A DNA stretch of 64,000 bases from JAFGRU01 sp963665915 (lineage in GTDB: Bacteria > Desulfobacterota > Desulfuromonadia > Desulfuromonadales > JAAYDE01), in assembly GCA_963665915.2 (NCBI GenBank), contig CAXXSG010000011.1:62001-126000 (forward strand). The letters run 5' to 3'. A program made the translations under genes and the position numbers. Numbering within the stretch: position 1 is the first letter of the stretch; every line of letters starts with the position of its first letter. The notes under the pieces are model-generated. The model saw only the letters and a list, made by a program, of their open reading frames with translations. It was not told the origin of the DNA and searched no databases. Shown here one piece after another: positions 51,969 through 61,523 of the stretch.

Positions 51969-53801
51969 ATGTCCTTTCAGGAAAAAAAACAGTTTCGAAT
52001 TCTTGTTGCAGTTGTTGTCGGGATTTTTTTAATTCTTATTCTGCGTCTTTGGTATCTGCAGATCATCAATACCGACGGTTTTCGCACCCAATCTGAAGAG
52101 AACCGGACCCGCTATGTTCTGATCCCTGCGGAACGCGGTCCTCTCTTTGATCGAAACGGGGATTTACTGGTTGAAAATCGACCTTCCTTCAACATTCTTG
52201 CGTTGCGCCAGGAAGTCGGGGATCGTGAGGAACTTTTTTCTGCGCTTGCCAAATTGATGGGGGTCGAGGCGGCGGAACTGGAAAAAAACTGGCAGCACTC
52301 CAAAGCTCTTCCTCCCTATATTCCCGTTTTGCTGGCTGAAGATGTCGGCTGGGATACGATGGAAAAAATTGAAGAGAACACAGTAACCCTTCCAGGCATC
52401 CTGGTTGAACCTCAGCCGATGCGGGCCTATCCTCATGGGGTCATGGCTGCTCACCTTCTCGGTTATCTGGGGCAGGTTACGGAGAAAGAATTGAGAAGTC
52501 CTGGCTTTGAGGATTACTATCCCGGAGCTTATGTCGGCAAGAGTGGCCTGGAAAAGGTCCTTGACCCCTATCTGCGGGGTTCCCCCGGCGAACATCGCAT
52601 CGAAGTGGATGTCAAAGGGAAAATGCTGCGGGTTCTCAAAACAAGGGAACCCAAGCCTGGGAATCGTGTTTTTTTGACCATCCGAAAAGACCTTCAGGAG
52701 GCGGCTGAAAAAGCTTTCGGGGATCAGGCCGGGGCCGCGGTGGCTCTGGATATTCATAGCGGAGAGGTTTTGGCCATGGTCAGCCGTCCCGGCTTCAATC
52801 CGGCCCATTTTGCTCGTGGAATCCGTGGGGAGGAATGGAAAAAAATCCTTACGGACTCGCGCCACCCTCTTCAGAATAAGGCTATCAAAGGGCAGTATCC
52901 ACCGGGTTCAACTTTTAAAATCGTAACCGCCTTGGCGGCTTTGAAGGCGGGCACTGCAACGCCGGAGACTGTCGTTTATTGCCCCGGGAGCGTTAAATAT
53001 GGAAACCGCAGATTTCGCTGTTGGAAAAGGGGCGGACATGGTTGGACCGACATCAGAAAGGCGGTGAAAGAGAGTTGTGATGTCTATTTTTACAAAGTGG
53101 GGTATGAACTTGGCATTGATCAGCTTTCCGAAACCGCCAAAAATCTGGGCCTGGGCGCCCGAACCGGAATCGACCTCGATGGGGAAAAGAAAGGCCTGAT
53201 GCCGGATCGGGACTGGAAATGGAAGCGTTTCGGCGAGAAATGGTATGATGGTGAAACCGTTAATGCATCCATCGGTCAGGGCTTTGTCTTAGCCACCCCC
53301 ATTCAACTGGCGGTGATGACCGCTGCCGTAGCCAATGGCGGCAAGGTCATGAAACCCTATGTTGTTTCCCGTGTGGAGCACTGGAGCGGCCAAAAACTTC
53401 TGGAAAATGAACCGACCGTGGTGAGGGAAGTTAAATTTGAAAAGAGGCACCTGAAAGCGGTTTCAGAAGGGCTTGAAGCGGCGGTTAATGAAAGAAAGGG
53501 GACCGCCTGGACAAGTCGTCTCGAAGGGGTTCGGATTGCGGGAAAAACCGGTACCGCCCAGGTGGTGAAGCTCAAAGAGAAATTGGGGAAAAATACCGCT
53601 GAGGAAGATATTCCTTATCGTTTTCGGGACCATGCTTTATTTGTTGCTTATGCCCCTGTTGAAGCGCCTGAAATAGCCGTCGCCGTGGTTGTTGAGCATG
53701 GCAGCCATGGCGGGAGCGTGGCTGCACCAATCACCCAGGCGATTTTCAGTCATTATTTCGGTATCGAAGTGCCTGACGAGGAGACTCCTCCTGGTGGATG
53801 A
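51969..53801 (+). CDS. mrdA: Penicillin-binding protein 2 (MrdA)
   Basis: 610-residue monofunctional transpeptidase of the elongasome. One N-terminal transmembrane helix (about 10-30), dimerisation/pedestal domain (about 60-230), transpeptidase with SxxK in PPGSTFKIV (Ser near 313), SxN-type motif KESCDVYFYK, and KTGTAQVV near 527. Separated from mreD by the fold-back element; stop overlaps rodA (ATGA). Confidence 0.95.
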   Translation: MSFQEKKQFRILVAVVVGIFLILILRLWYLQIINTDGFRTQSEENRTRYVLIPAERGPLFDRNGDLLVENRPSFNILALRQEVGDREELFSALAKLMGVEAAELEKNWQHSKALPPYIPVLLAEDVGWDTMEKIEENTVTLPGILVEPQPMRAYPHGVMAAHLLGYLGQVTEKELRSPGFEDYYPGAYVGKSGLEKVLDPYLRGSPGEHRIEVDVKGKMLRVLKTREPKPGNRVFLTIRKDLQEAAEKAFGDQAGAAVALDIHSGEVLAMVSRPGFNPAHFARGIRGEEWKKILTDSRHPLQNKAIKGQYPPGSTFKIVTALAALKAGTATPETVVYCPGSVKYGNRRFRCWKRGGHGWTDIRKAVKESCDVYFYKVGYELGIDQLSETAKNLGLGARTGIDLDGEKKGLMPDRDWKWKRFGEKWYDGETVNASIGQGFVLATPIQLAVMTAAVANGGKVMKPYVVSRVEHWSGQKLLENEPTVVREVKFEKRHLKAVSEGLEAAVNERKGTAWTSRLEGVRIAGKTGTAQVVKLKEKLGKNTAEEDIPYRFRDHALFVAYAPVEAPEIAVAVVVEHGSHGGSVAAPITQAIFSHYFGIEVPDEETPPGG

Positions 53802-54904
53802 GCTTTATGTTTGATAGAAGATTACTGACTCATTTCGACTGGTTTTTTCTGCTTCTCATCCTGTTTGTTTCGACGATCGGGATTCTCAACCTTTATAGTG
53901 CCACCTTCTCCTGGAAAACCTATGGGGCGCCGATATTTTTGAAGCAGATTTACTGGCTGGGGATGGGGATATCCATCGCGCTTGGCATGTGTATTTTCGA
54001 TTATCGCAAACTCAAGCGTCTGGGATGGCCCCTTTATATTATTACCCTGGGTTTGCTTGGCTGGGTTCTGCTTTTTGGGAAGACATCCATGGGGGCCACA
54101 CGCTGGATTGATCTCGGATTTTTCAATCTTCAGCCCAGTGAAGTCATGAAGGTTGTGATTGTTCTTGTGTTGGCTTGCTATTTTAATGAACGATTTTATC
54201 CTTTGGGCTGTTCATTGCGGGACCTGATGGTCCCTTTTCTGCTCCTGTTGATTCCTTTCGGCCTGGTTATCAAACAACCGGACTTGGGAACCGGCCTTCT
54301 GATTCTGTTCATCGGCGCCACCACCCTGCTTTTTATACGAATCCGCGTCAAAACTTTATTGACCCTTCTGGTATGCGGAGGCTTGACTCCTATTTTCGGT
54401 TGGTTTTTTCTCAAAGATTATCAGAAGTTACGTATTTATTCCTTTCTCGATCCTGAGCGGGACCCATTGGGGGCCGGGTACCATATCATTCAGTCAAAAA
54501 TCGCCGTCGGGAGTGGGGGGTTCTGGGGTAAAGGGTTCATGCATGGCACCCAGTCCCAACTCTCTTTTCTCCCCGAGCGGCACACGGACTTCGCCTTTTC
54601 GGTTTTTGCCGAAGAGTGGGGTTTTGCCGGGTGTGCGGCGCTTCTGCTCATTTATCTCCTCATCGTGGCCTGGGGCTTTTTCATTGCCTATCGCGCTTCG
54701 GACCGTTTTGGTAAACTGTTGGCCGTGGGTGTTGTATGCATGTTTTTCTGGCATGTGGTGGTCAACCTGGGGATGGTCATCGGGCTTCTCCCGGTGGTAG
54801 GGGTTCCTCTGCCGCTCTTTTCCTATGGTGGAACGAGCATGGTCACGACTATGATCGGCACCGGTCTGCTGTTGAATGTGAGCATGCGGCGTTTCATGTT
54901 TTGA
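53798..54904 (+). CDS. rodA: Peptidoglycan glycosyltransferase RodA
   Basis: 368-residue SEDS-family protein with about ten transmembrane helices, polymerising lipid II together with PBP2. Motifs NLYSATFSW, GATRWIDLGFFNLQPSEVMK and KQPDLGTGLL near the middle, PERHTDFAFSVFAEEWGF with the catalytic Asp, and PLPLFSYGGTSM at the end. Last gene of the shape operon. Confidence 0.96.
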   Translation: MSFMFDRRLLTHFDWFFLLLILFVSTIGILNLYSATFSWKTYGAPIFLKQIYWLGMGISIALGMCIFDYRKLKRLGWPLYIITLGLLGWVLLFGKTSMGATRWIDLGFFNLQPSEVMKVVIVLVLACYFNERFYPLGCSLRDLMVPFLLLLIPFGLVIKQPDLGTGLLILFIGATTLLFIRIRVKTLLTLLVCGGLTPIFGWFFLKDYQKLRIYSFLDPERDPLGAGYHIIQSKIAVGSGGFWGKGFMHGTQSQLSFLPERHTDFAFSVFAEEWGFAGCAALLLIYLLIVAWGFFIAYRASDRFGKLLAVGVVCMFFWHVVVNLGMVIGLLPVVGVPLPLFSYGGTSMVTTMIGTGLLLNVSMRRFMF

Positions 54905-55085
54905 CGAGTGTCCCGTCCTGTTAAGCCTGTCTTCAAATTCAGCCTCCTTTTGGCATTGCCTGTATTGCACCAACTTCTTTGCAAACCAAATCCAATTCCT
55001 CTTGGTTGTAACCTGATCTACTGCCGGAAATCCCGTCGGAGAATAGAGTTTATTCGTGGTATTCTTTTTCTAAAAGGAGGGAATC

Positions 55086-56099
55086 ATGCACGAGGCTCTT
55101 TTCTGGGAAGAACTCTCGGCCTTGAAGGTCCAGTGCCGCCTGTGTAGATTTTTTTGCGTGATCGGACCGGGAGAACGAGGTCGTTGCGGGGTGCGGGAAA
55201 ACAGGGGAGGAAAGCTTTACTCTCTGGTTTACGGCAAAGCCATTGCCGAAAACATTGACCCGATCGAAAAAAAACCCCTTTTCCACTTTCTGCCCGGCAG
55301 TCGCAGCTATTCAATCGCTACGGCGGGATGCAATTTTCGCTGTCTTCATTGCCAGAACTATCAGATTTCCCAGGTGGCCGGTGTCGATCTGGAACGCTCC
55401 GGTTTTGATCTGCCGGCGGCAACGGCTGTGGCACGTGCCGAGGCAGGCGGTTGCGCCAGCATCGCCTACACCTACACCGAGCCAACCATCTATTTGGAAT
55501 ATGCCCTCGATATCGCTATGCTTGCCCGGGAAAAGGGACTCCGCAACGTCTTTGTTACCAACGGATATACCGGACCTGAAGCACTGGCAGCCACCGCCCC
55601 TTTCCTTGATGCGGCCAATGTGGATCTCAAAGGTTTTTCCGAGAGTTTTTATCGGGAAGTTACTGGGGCAGGACTTCAGGGAGTTCTCGAAACGCTCATC
55701 CTTTACAAAAAGCTGGGTATCTGGCTGGAGGTCACCACTCTGGTGATTCCGGACTGTAATGATTCGGAAGATGAGCTGGAGAACATCGCCCACTTTATTG
55801 CCGGAGAACTTGGGACTGGCACCCCCTGGCATATCACCGCCTTTTATCCCACCTACAAAATGCTCGACAAGCCCCGGACGCCGGTGTCCACTTTGCGGCG
55901 GGCGAGGGAAATTGGCCTGGAGGCGGGCCTTCAGTTTGTTTACGTGGGGAACATCCCGGGAGAGGAGGGGGAGAACACTTTCTGCCCAGCCTGTGGCCGT
56001 AAGGTCATAGACCGCAGCGGTTTTTCCCTGCGCGATGTGCGAGTGAAAGAAGGCAAGTGCGATTTCTGCGGCGAGAACTTGCCGGGAATCTGGAAGTGA
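55086..56099 (+). CDS. amrS: AmmeMemoRadiSam-type radical SAM protein
   Basis: 337 residues. N-terminal Cys cluster CRLCRFFC and RGRCGVR, then the radical SAM CxxxCxxC as GCNFRCLHCQNY at about residue 82, a TIM-barrel with YTYTEPTIYLEYA and NVDLKGFSE, and two C-terminal CxxC pairs. This is the AmrS family, usually found with the AmmeMemo genes (AMMECR1 and Memo-like); neither is in this window. The reaction is not established. Strong AAAGGAGGG site before the ATG. Confidence 0.85.
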   Translation: MHEALFWEELSALKVQCRLCRFFCVIGPGERGRCGVRENRGGKLYSLVYGKAIAENIDPIEKKPLFHFLPGSRSYSIATAGCNFRCLHCQNYQISQVAGVDLERSGFDLPAATAVARAEAGGCASIAYTYTEPTIYLEYALDIAMLAREKGLRNVFVTNGYTGPEALAATAPFLDAANVDLKGFSESFYREVTGAGLQGVLETLILYKKLGIWLEVTTLVIPDCNDSEDELENIAHFIAGELGTGTPWHITAFYPTYKMLDKPRTPVSTLRRAREIGLEAGLQFVYVGNIPGEEGENTFCPACGRKVIDRSGFSLRDVRVKEGKCDFCGENLPGIWK

Positions 56100-56117
56100 T
56101 ATTTGCTGTCGACCGGG

Positions 56118-58238
56118 TCACATGGCCGTCAATAAGACAGAAGTGGCGGATTGGTTTTTTTGTTCCTTCCCGAAATCTATTTTCAGAAACGCGTCAATCA
56201 CTTCAGGATCAAAATGTTTTCCAGAATTCTCTTTGAGCAGGTCTAAAATGCGTGAATTCTCCCAGCCGGGACGATAGGGGCGGTCCGAGGAGAGCGCATC
56301 ATAAACATCGGCAACCGCCAGGATGCGCCCCGCCAGTGGAATCTGTTCGCCTTTCAAACCCTTGGGGTAACCACTGCCGTCAAAACGTTCGTGGTGATGC
56401 AAAATGGGAGGGATAATCTCCTCAAAGGTATTGAGTGGTTCCAGGATACGGACACCCAGGGAAGGATGTTGTTTGATGGTATTGAATTCTTCATCCGAAA
56501 GTTTTCCAGGTTTGTCCAGGATGGAAGCGGGTACGCCGATTTTTCCGATATCGTGGAGCAGACCGGCCTGGTCGAGTTTTTCCATCTCCGGTTTTGAAAG
56601 CCCCATATTCTTCCCTATTTGAACCGCCAGTTTGGCCACTCGTTCCGAATGGCCTGCCGTCCAGGGAGACTTGATGTCAACCGCCCGGGCTAGGGCTCGC
56701 AGAGTCCCCCGGCTCAAAGAATTCAGATCCTCTACCAGTTTGGCATTGGACAAAGTGATGGAAAGTTGATCGGCAATGCGATGTCCCAAAACGAAGTCTT
56801 CTTCATTGGAAATGGAAGTGTTCGGGCGTCCCCGGGCCAGAAAACCGGTTAATTTGCCAGACGTGAAAAAGGGTGCAAGTGCAAAGTCGCTTAACCCTTC
56901 TTTTTGAAGTGGAGTCAGAAACTCGGGAATATCCTCTCCCTGAGAAAAGGAGAGAGTTTTCGGGGCGGTATTCAGAAGCTTCAGTTCTTCCTCGGTAAGC
57001 TTGAAAGGCTTCGGATAGGGTGTGATTTCCGCGTCGACTTTTTCGCTAATATATGCCTGAGCGTTTCCCCTTTGATCAACCAGATATAAGGATGTGTCCA
57101 GGAACTTTTCACTCAGGGCGGAGAGGAGTGAAAGAATGATGGAGGATGACCCTTGAGAGGAAAAAGCCGTATGGCTAATTCTCTCGATTGCAGTCAGTGT
57201 ATCGAATTGTTTGGAAAGTTTGACGGACATTTCGTTGAAGGAAACCGCCAGCTCCTGAAATTCGTCATGGCTGTCAACAGTAACCCGGCTCTTGAAATCT
57301 CCTTCGGCAACCTGGACCGTTCCTTTCTTCAATATCTGCAAAGGGATGAGATTTTTGCGGATGGAAGCAATAGTGAAGAGCAGAACGAACCAAATGGACA
57401 ACAGAACGACAAGCAGAAAAATTCGTTTAAATTGATCTAGCGGCGCCTGTATGAGCGCTTTTTTCTGTGCCAGGACAATTTTCCAGCTGGGGGCATGAAA
57501 ATGCGACTTAAGGAAAATGGACCATTCGGAAGTCAGATATTTTTGAGAACCGTTTTCCAATTCCAGGTGATTGGCTGGTAAAGGTAAAATATTTAAGTTG
57601 TCGGACGCAGGGAGCGACTGAATCAGAATATGGTTGTTTTCATCGCGAACGCAGATTTTGGTGTTTGCCGGTAAATTATTTTGTGCTCCTACCCCCCAGA
57701 GATAAGAAATATTCACTTCCCCGACCAGAATCCCGTTCTGTGTATGTTTTGGATCAACAGCTGTCATCAGAAAAACCCTGGCGGGTTTGCCGGGAACTTC
57801 CAGGGTGGTGATCGCCGTTTTTCCTGAAAGCAAGAGATCTATTGTTGTTTGGGAAATCGGGGGAGGGTTTTGACAACTTTGGCAGAGGGGGATAATCTGA
57901 TTATTTTCCGTGAGAATAAATTTGGATATTAACCGGGGAAAATCAGCATTGTGGTCTGTTGGGTCATGGTGAATCCAGTTGTGTTCATATTCCTGGTGGA
58001 TGTACAGCGCCGTATTCTTCAGCTCACTTTCAAGGAGCAGCAGCTTTTCGAAAATGGCCATTCCGCGGGCTTTGGTGGTTCTTTTGAGGTGGTCCTGGGC
58101 AAAATTTTCGAAATGTTGTGTTACATGAGTGATGCTCACAGCGAAAAGGACCAGAATGGGAACCAATGCGCAAAGGACGAAGGAGAAGAACATTCGCCGT
58201 GCGAGCCTGCTGCGGAATATGTTTTTTTCCAGTTTCAT
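56118..58238 (-). CDS. HD-GYP-type c-di-GMP phosphodiesterase with extracytoplasmic sensor
   Basis: 706 residues. TM1 (about 16-36), a periplasmic sensor region of about 235 residues containing CQSCQ, TM2 (about 273-293), a HAMP domain, a GAF-like domain (about 355-490), and an HD-GYP domain (about 505-680) with HSERVAKLA, HDIGKIGVP and HHERFDGSGYPKGL intact. It should hydrolyse c-di-GMP in response to an outside signal. Ends 18 bases from amrS on the opposite strand, with no terminator between them. Confidence 0.9.
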   Translation of the reverse strand: MKLEKNIFRSRLARRMFFSFVLCALVPILVLFAVSITHVTQHFENFAQDHLKRTTKARGMAIFEKLLLLESELKNTALYIHQEYEHNWIHHDPTDHNADFPRLISKFILTENNQIIPLCQSCQNPPPISQTTIDLLLSGKTAITTLEVPGKPARVFLMTAVDPKHTQNGILVGEVNISYLWGVGAQNNLPANTKICVRDENNHILIQSLPASDNLNILPLPANHLELENGSQKYLTSEWSIFLKSHFHAPSWKIVLAQKKALIQAPLDQFKRIFLLVVLLSIWFVLLFTIASIRKNLIPLQILKKGTVQVAEGDFKSRVTVDSHDEFQELAVSFNEMSVKLSKQFDTLTAIERISHTAFSSQGSSSIILSLLSALSEKFLDTSLYLVDQRGNAQAYISEKVDAEITPYPKPFKLTEEELKLLNTAPKTLSFSQGEDIPEFLTPLQKEGLSDFALAPFFTSGKLTGFLARGRPNTSISNEEDFVLGHRIADQLSITLSNAKLVEDLNSLSRGTLRALARAVDIKSPWTAGHSERVAKLAVQIGKNMGLSKPEMEKLDQAGLLHDIGKIGVPASILDKPGKLSDEEFNTIKQHPSLGVRILEPLNTFEEIIPPILHHHERFDGSGYPKGLKGEQIPLAGRILAVADVYDALSSDRPYRPGWENSRILDLLKENSGKHFDPEVIDAFLKIDFGKEQKNQSATSVLLTAM

Positions 58239-58254
58239 TTCAGATTTAACCTAA

Positions 58255-58758
58255 TCAGTAATCGGAGACGAGCCCGACGAAAGAGCCGTCGCCTGCCCGG
58301 ACAATGTCGTCCTGGCTTGCCTTGGCGGTGAATGGTGTCGAGCTTTTCCCATCCTTGCCCATGCTGTACAAATCGTAGTCCGAATTGACCGGGACCATGG
58401 AGTGGTCCTTGCGCAATTTGCCCTTTCCCTTAACGGTTCCACCTTTGATTTTCAGATATTTATAAGGGTTCCCCCAGGGGTCAAGAAAGTTTTCCCGGCC
58501 GATTTCGGCGAGGCTGTCGGGATATTCGCCATTATCAATAGAATATACGAGTATTTCCGACTCCAGAATTTTGACCTCGGAGATAGCTCTCTCCACTTCT
58601 GTCTTTTTAAGATATTTGGAATATTGGGGAACTGCGATGGCTGCCAGTGTCCCGATGATGGCCAGGACGATCATCAGTTCCAACAGGGTAAAGCCACAGC
58701 ATCCGGTCTTTGCCTTTGAAATCAAGCTTTTGGATTTCTGAAAGTAATAGCGTTTCAA
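58255..58758 (-). CDS. Lone type II secretion/type IV-like pseudopilin (GspG-like)
   Basis: About 167 residues. The leader ends TGCCG then FTLLELMIVLAIIGTLAAIAVPQY: cleavage at Gly-Phe with Glu at mature position 5. The C-terminal half has LDPWGNPYKY and YDLYSMGKDGK, as in GspG, where these acidic loops bind calcium. No other secretion gene is near. The start is uncertain: TTG at 58758 gives a 22-residue leader, TTG at 58815 a 41-residue one, and neither has a good ribosome-binding site. Ends 17 bases before the HD-GYP gene and may be co-transcribed with it. Confidence 0.8.
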   Translation of the reverse strand: MKRYYFQKSKSLISKAKTGCCGFTLLELMIVLAIIGTLAAIAVPQYSKYLKKTEVERAISEVKILESEILVYSIDNGEYPDSLAEIGRENFLDPWGNPYKYLKIKGGTVKGKGKLRKDHSMVPVNSDYDLYSMGKDGKSSTPFTAKASQDDIVRAGDGSFVGLVSDY

Positions 58759-58815
58759 GGCAATATCTTTTTCCAATATCCAAAATGCAGAAAATTCAGT
58801 CAGGATGCAGGGCAA

Positions 58816-59195
58816 GTGGTTTGAATTTAACGCCTTGTTTTTCCCGGATAACTTTTTCTTCGAAGACAGAAAGAGTTATTGTCCAAATTATGTGCCAAGC
58901 CCAATTTTTTTAAATGAGCGGCAAAAGGATATCCATAGAAGTTTTTGATATTTAATGTTTTTTTTGGCTAGGGCTTGCTCAGGCCCATTAAAGAGGTGGG
59001 CTTTGGGAAATGACTGGATTTGTATTTGAAATTAACATGAGAGGATTTTCAAAGAGGGACTTGAAATTGACAAAAATGTACCATCCAAGCGACATTCAAC
59101 GTCAAAAAGAAAAGTACGCTTTCCGCCAGTGAGGCCAGTAATAAATAGGGGATCATTGAAAGCTGATTGGAGGGTTAGTAAAAAGGTTTCCCCCT
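58816..59195. other. Gap between pseudopilin and phosphofructokinase genes
   Basis: 380 bases without a gene, holding the sigma-54-like site at 58882. The rest is A/T-rich and shows no ORF, RNA or clear terminator. Confidence 0.4.
58882..58897 (-). promoter_or_regulatory. Near-consensus sigma-54 promoter for the pseudopilin
   Basis: Reading on the minus strand TGGCACATAATTTGGA: the -24 element is perfect, the -12 element is TTGGA in place of TTGCA. Confidence 0.45.
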
Positions 59196-60395
59196 TTACT
59201 CCTCGCTGGTCATAATGAATTGAGGCTGTCCGCTGAAAGTTTCATAAATCGGCCGCATCCGGTCGGGATTGTAATATTTTTTAACATTAACCACCTTTTT
59301 CTCTCCCGTGACGATGTCAATGGGGACGCTGTTGTAACAGCCGTTGCGCAGGCAGATGAGAAGACCTGAGCGTTTGGAGAGAATAAGGTCGAGGGCGAGG
59401 TTGCCGAAGGCCATGGGAACGATGGAATCGGTAGCGTCCGGGTCTCCGCAGCGGACCAGATAGCCGAGCCTCTGGCTGACGATATTGATGCCCTTTCCCT
59501 GGGTGTGTTCAGCGGACCTTTCTTTCAGGATGGCTGCAACCCGGTCGCCGATCCCGCCGAGTTTGCGGTGGCCGTACTGGTCCGCTTGGTCGCTTTCAAA
59601 AGACATGTCCGTGTCATGCAGCATCTGGGCTCCTTCCGAGACCAGGACCACGGCATATTTGCTTGGATGGTGGTTGCGGTCATGGATCAGGAGTTCGGTG
59701 AGGCGCTCCATGTCAAAGGGATGTTCCGGGATGACGCAACGGTCGGCGGCACCGGCCATGGTCGGCAGCATGGCAGTGAAGCCCGCGTAACGGCCAAAAA
59801 CTTCGATGACCAGGAAACGTTCGTGAGAGCCTGCCGTGGTGCGGAGTTTATGAGTCAGCTCTATGGTGCGTGTCACACAGGTGCTGAAGCCGATGCAATA
59901 GTCCGTCCCCGGGACGTCATTGTCCATGGTTTTGGGAATGGCCACGATTTTAACGCCCTCTTCATGAAGGCGCTTGGCGTAGCTGAGGGTGTCGTCGCCG
60001 CCGATAGCTATCAAGTAATCAATGCCTAGGAACTCCAGATTTTTGAGGATTTCCGGCGTGATATCGTTGATCTCGTTTGGATACTCATCCCGAAGGTGAA
60101 GGGGAACGATATTCAGGGGAAGGTGGCTGGGCCGGGTGCGGGATGTGTGCAGAAAAGTCCCCCCGGTTCTGCCCGCGCGGTTGACAATATCCTCGGTAAG
60201 GACCTGTACATGGGAGGCGTTGTCAGCCCCTTTATTTGGTATCAGGTCCACCAGACCGCCCCATCCGCGGCGGATTCCCAGTACCCGGTAGCCTTCACGC
60301 AGGGCGCGATAGGTGACGGCGCGAATAGCCGGATTGAGCCCGGGGACATCCCCGCCGCCGGTGAGAATGCCTAAAGTCCCTTTAATAGCGGCCAT
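59196..60395 (-). CDS. pfp: 6-phosphofructokinase, pyrophosphate-type by signature
   Basis: 399 residues of the PfkA superfamily. GGGDVPGLN is the nucleotide/PPi loop. At the site that decides the phosphate donor it has IGGDDTL and PKTMDNDVPGTD: the second Asp of GGDD and the Lys of PKT are the pair typical of PPi-dependent enzymes, where ATP enzymes have GGDG and PGT. The GRYAGFTA substrate loop is present. Start at 60395 is favoured by GAGGTG six bases upstream; GTG at 60404 is alternative. Would allow reversible, ATP-sparing glycolysis. Confidence 0.85.
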   Translation of the reverse strand: MAAIKGTLGILTGGGDVPGLNPAIRAVTYRALREGYRVLGIRRGWGGLVDLIPNKGADNASHVQVLTEDIVNRAGRTGGTFLHTSRTRPSHLPLNIVPLHLRDEYPNEINDITPEILKNLEFLGIDYLIAIGGDDTLSYAKRLHEEGVKIVAIPKTMDNDVPGTDYCIGFSTCVTRTIELTHKLRTTAGSHERFLVIEVFGRYAGFTAMLPTMAGAADRCVIPEHPFDMERLTELLIHDRNHHPSKYAVVLVSEGAQMLHDTDMSFESDQADQYGHRKLGGIGDRVAAILKERSAEHTQGKGINIVSQRLGYLVRCGDPDATDSIVPMAFGNLALDLILSKRSGLLICLRNGCYNSVPIDIVTGEKKVVNVKKYYNPDRMRPIYETFSGQPQFIMTSEE

Positions 60396-60775
60396 AATGT
60401 TCACCTCATGTTTGTTTAGGGTTTTAAATTTGATTTATTCCGGACATGACGACATGAGAAAAAATGGCCTTGAAAAATCACAGCAAAGTAGAGTCTGTTT
60501 CGCGACCTATCCAGGAATTGACAAAGAAGCTCATAAAGGCCGGAACTGTATTTTTGCGCTTACAATGTTCAGTCTGACATTTTTCCGGACAATTGCAAGG
60601 GGGCGTAAATAAGTGGCGGCATATTTCAGTGCAAGGGTGGAGCCTTGGGAAAGATCTCCTGCGCTGGTTGATTTAGGAAAAGCTAAAAAAGACCTGGCCC
60701 CTCTTGGAACCAAGTCTTTTTTAGTATGAAGGTCTTTATCAAAAGCCTAACAGTCTCCGGACTTTTTTTTGCGCA
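60396..60775. other. Gap between phosphofructokinase and sodB genes
   Basis: 380 bases. Contains the sodB terminator at 60683-60724 and presumably the pfp promoter, which I could not place. Confidence 0.4.
60683..60724 (-). terminator. Terminator after sodB
   Basis: Perfect 11-bp outer stem CTAAAAAAGAC with GTCTTTTTTAG and an inner TGG/CCA stem; T run on the minus strand. Confidence 0.85.
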
Positions 60776-61369
60776 TCAGTCCAGGCAGGAGTTGACAAAA
60801 TCCCAGTTGACCAGGCTGTCGAGAAAAGCTGTCAGGTAGTCGGGGCGCCGGTTCTGGAAATCGAGATAATAGGCGTGTTCCCAGACATCGATGGTCAACA
60901 GCGGTTTCTGGCCATGGGCGATGGGGGTGTCGGCATTGGCGGTTTTGGTGACTTTCAGTTTTCCTCCCTCTAGGATCAGCCATGCCCAGCCGCTGCCGAA
61001 CTGGGTGGCGCCAGCAGTTTTCATCTCTTCCTTGAAGGCGTCGAAGCTTCCGAAATCGGCCTTGATTTTATCCGCGACAGGCCCTGTGGGGGGGCCTCCT
61101 CCGTTCGGCTTCATGCACTGCCAGTAGAAGGAATGGTTCCAGACCTGAGCCATGTTGTTGAAGATGCCGACTTTAGAGCCGTCACCGGCGGTTTTGCGAA
61201 TGATAGTTTCCAGATCCAGATTTTCAAGTTCAGTTCCGGCAATGAGTTTGTTGCCGTTGGTTACGTAGGCGTTGTGATGCTTGCCGTGATGGAAGTCGAG
61301 GGTCCTGGAGCTGATGACTGGCTCCAGTGCGTCTTTCGGGTAAGGTAATTCCATTAGTGTGATAGCCAT
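60776..61369 (-). CDS. sodB: Iron superoxide dismutase
   Basis: 197 residues. Metal ligands are in FHHGKHHNAYV (His26), VWNHSFYW (His about 78), and DVWEHAYYLD (Asp and His about 160-164). The Gln of MAQVWNH and the FGSGWAWL motif favour iron over manganese. Cytosolic, no signal peptide. Monocistronic with its own terminator. Confidence 0.95.
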   Translation of the reverse strand: MAITLMELPYPKDALEPVISSRTLDFHHGKHHNAYVTNGNKLIAGTELENLDLETIIRKTAGDGSKVGIFNNMAQVWNHSFYWQCMKPNGGGPPTGPVADKIKADFGSFDAFKEEMKTAGATQFGSGWAWLILEGGKLKVTKTANADTPIAHGQKPLLTIDVWEHAYYLDFQNRRPDYLTAFLDSLVNWDFVNSCLD

Positions 61370-61523
61370 TGTACGTCCTTTCCTTAAAATAATGATTAGA
61401 TATCAAGAGAAAGAATAACATGAAACCGGGAATTGAAAAGTTTTGAGCAAGGCTTATTTTACGGGAGGGTAGGCAAGAGTTTCTTGAGCCGGCTTGGCGT
61501 CGGGAAGGGGATGGCGGTTTTTG

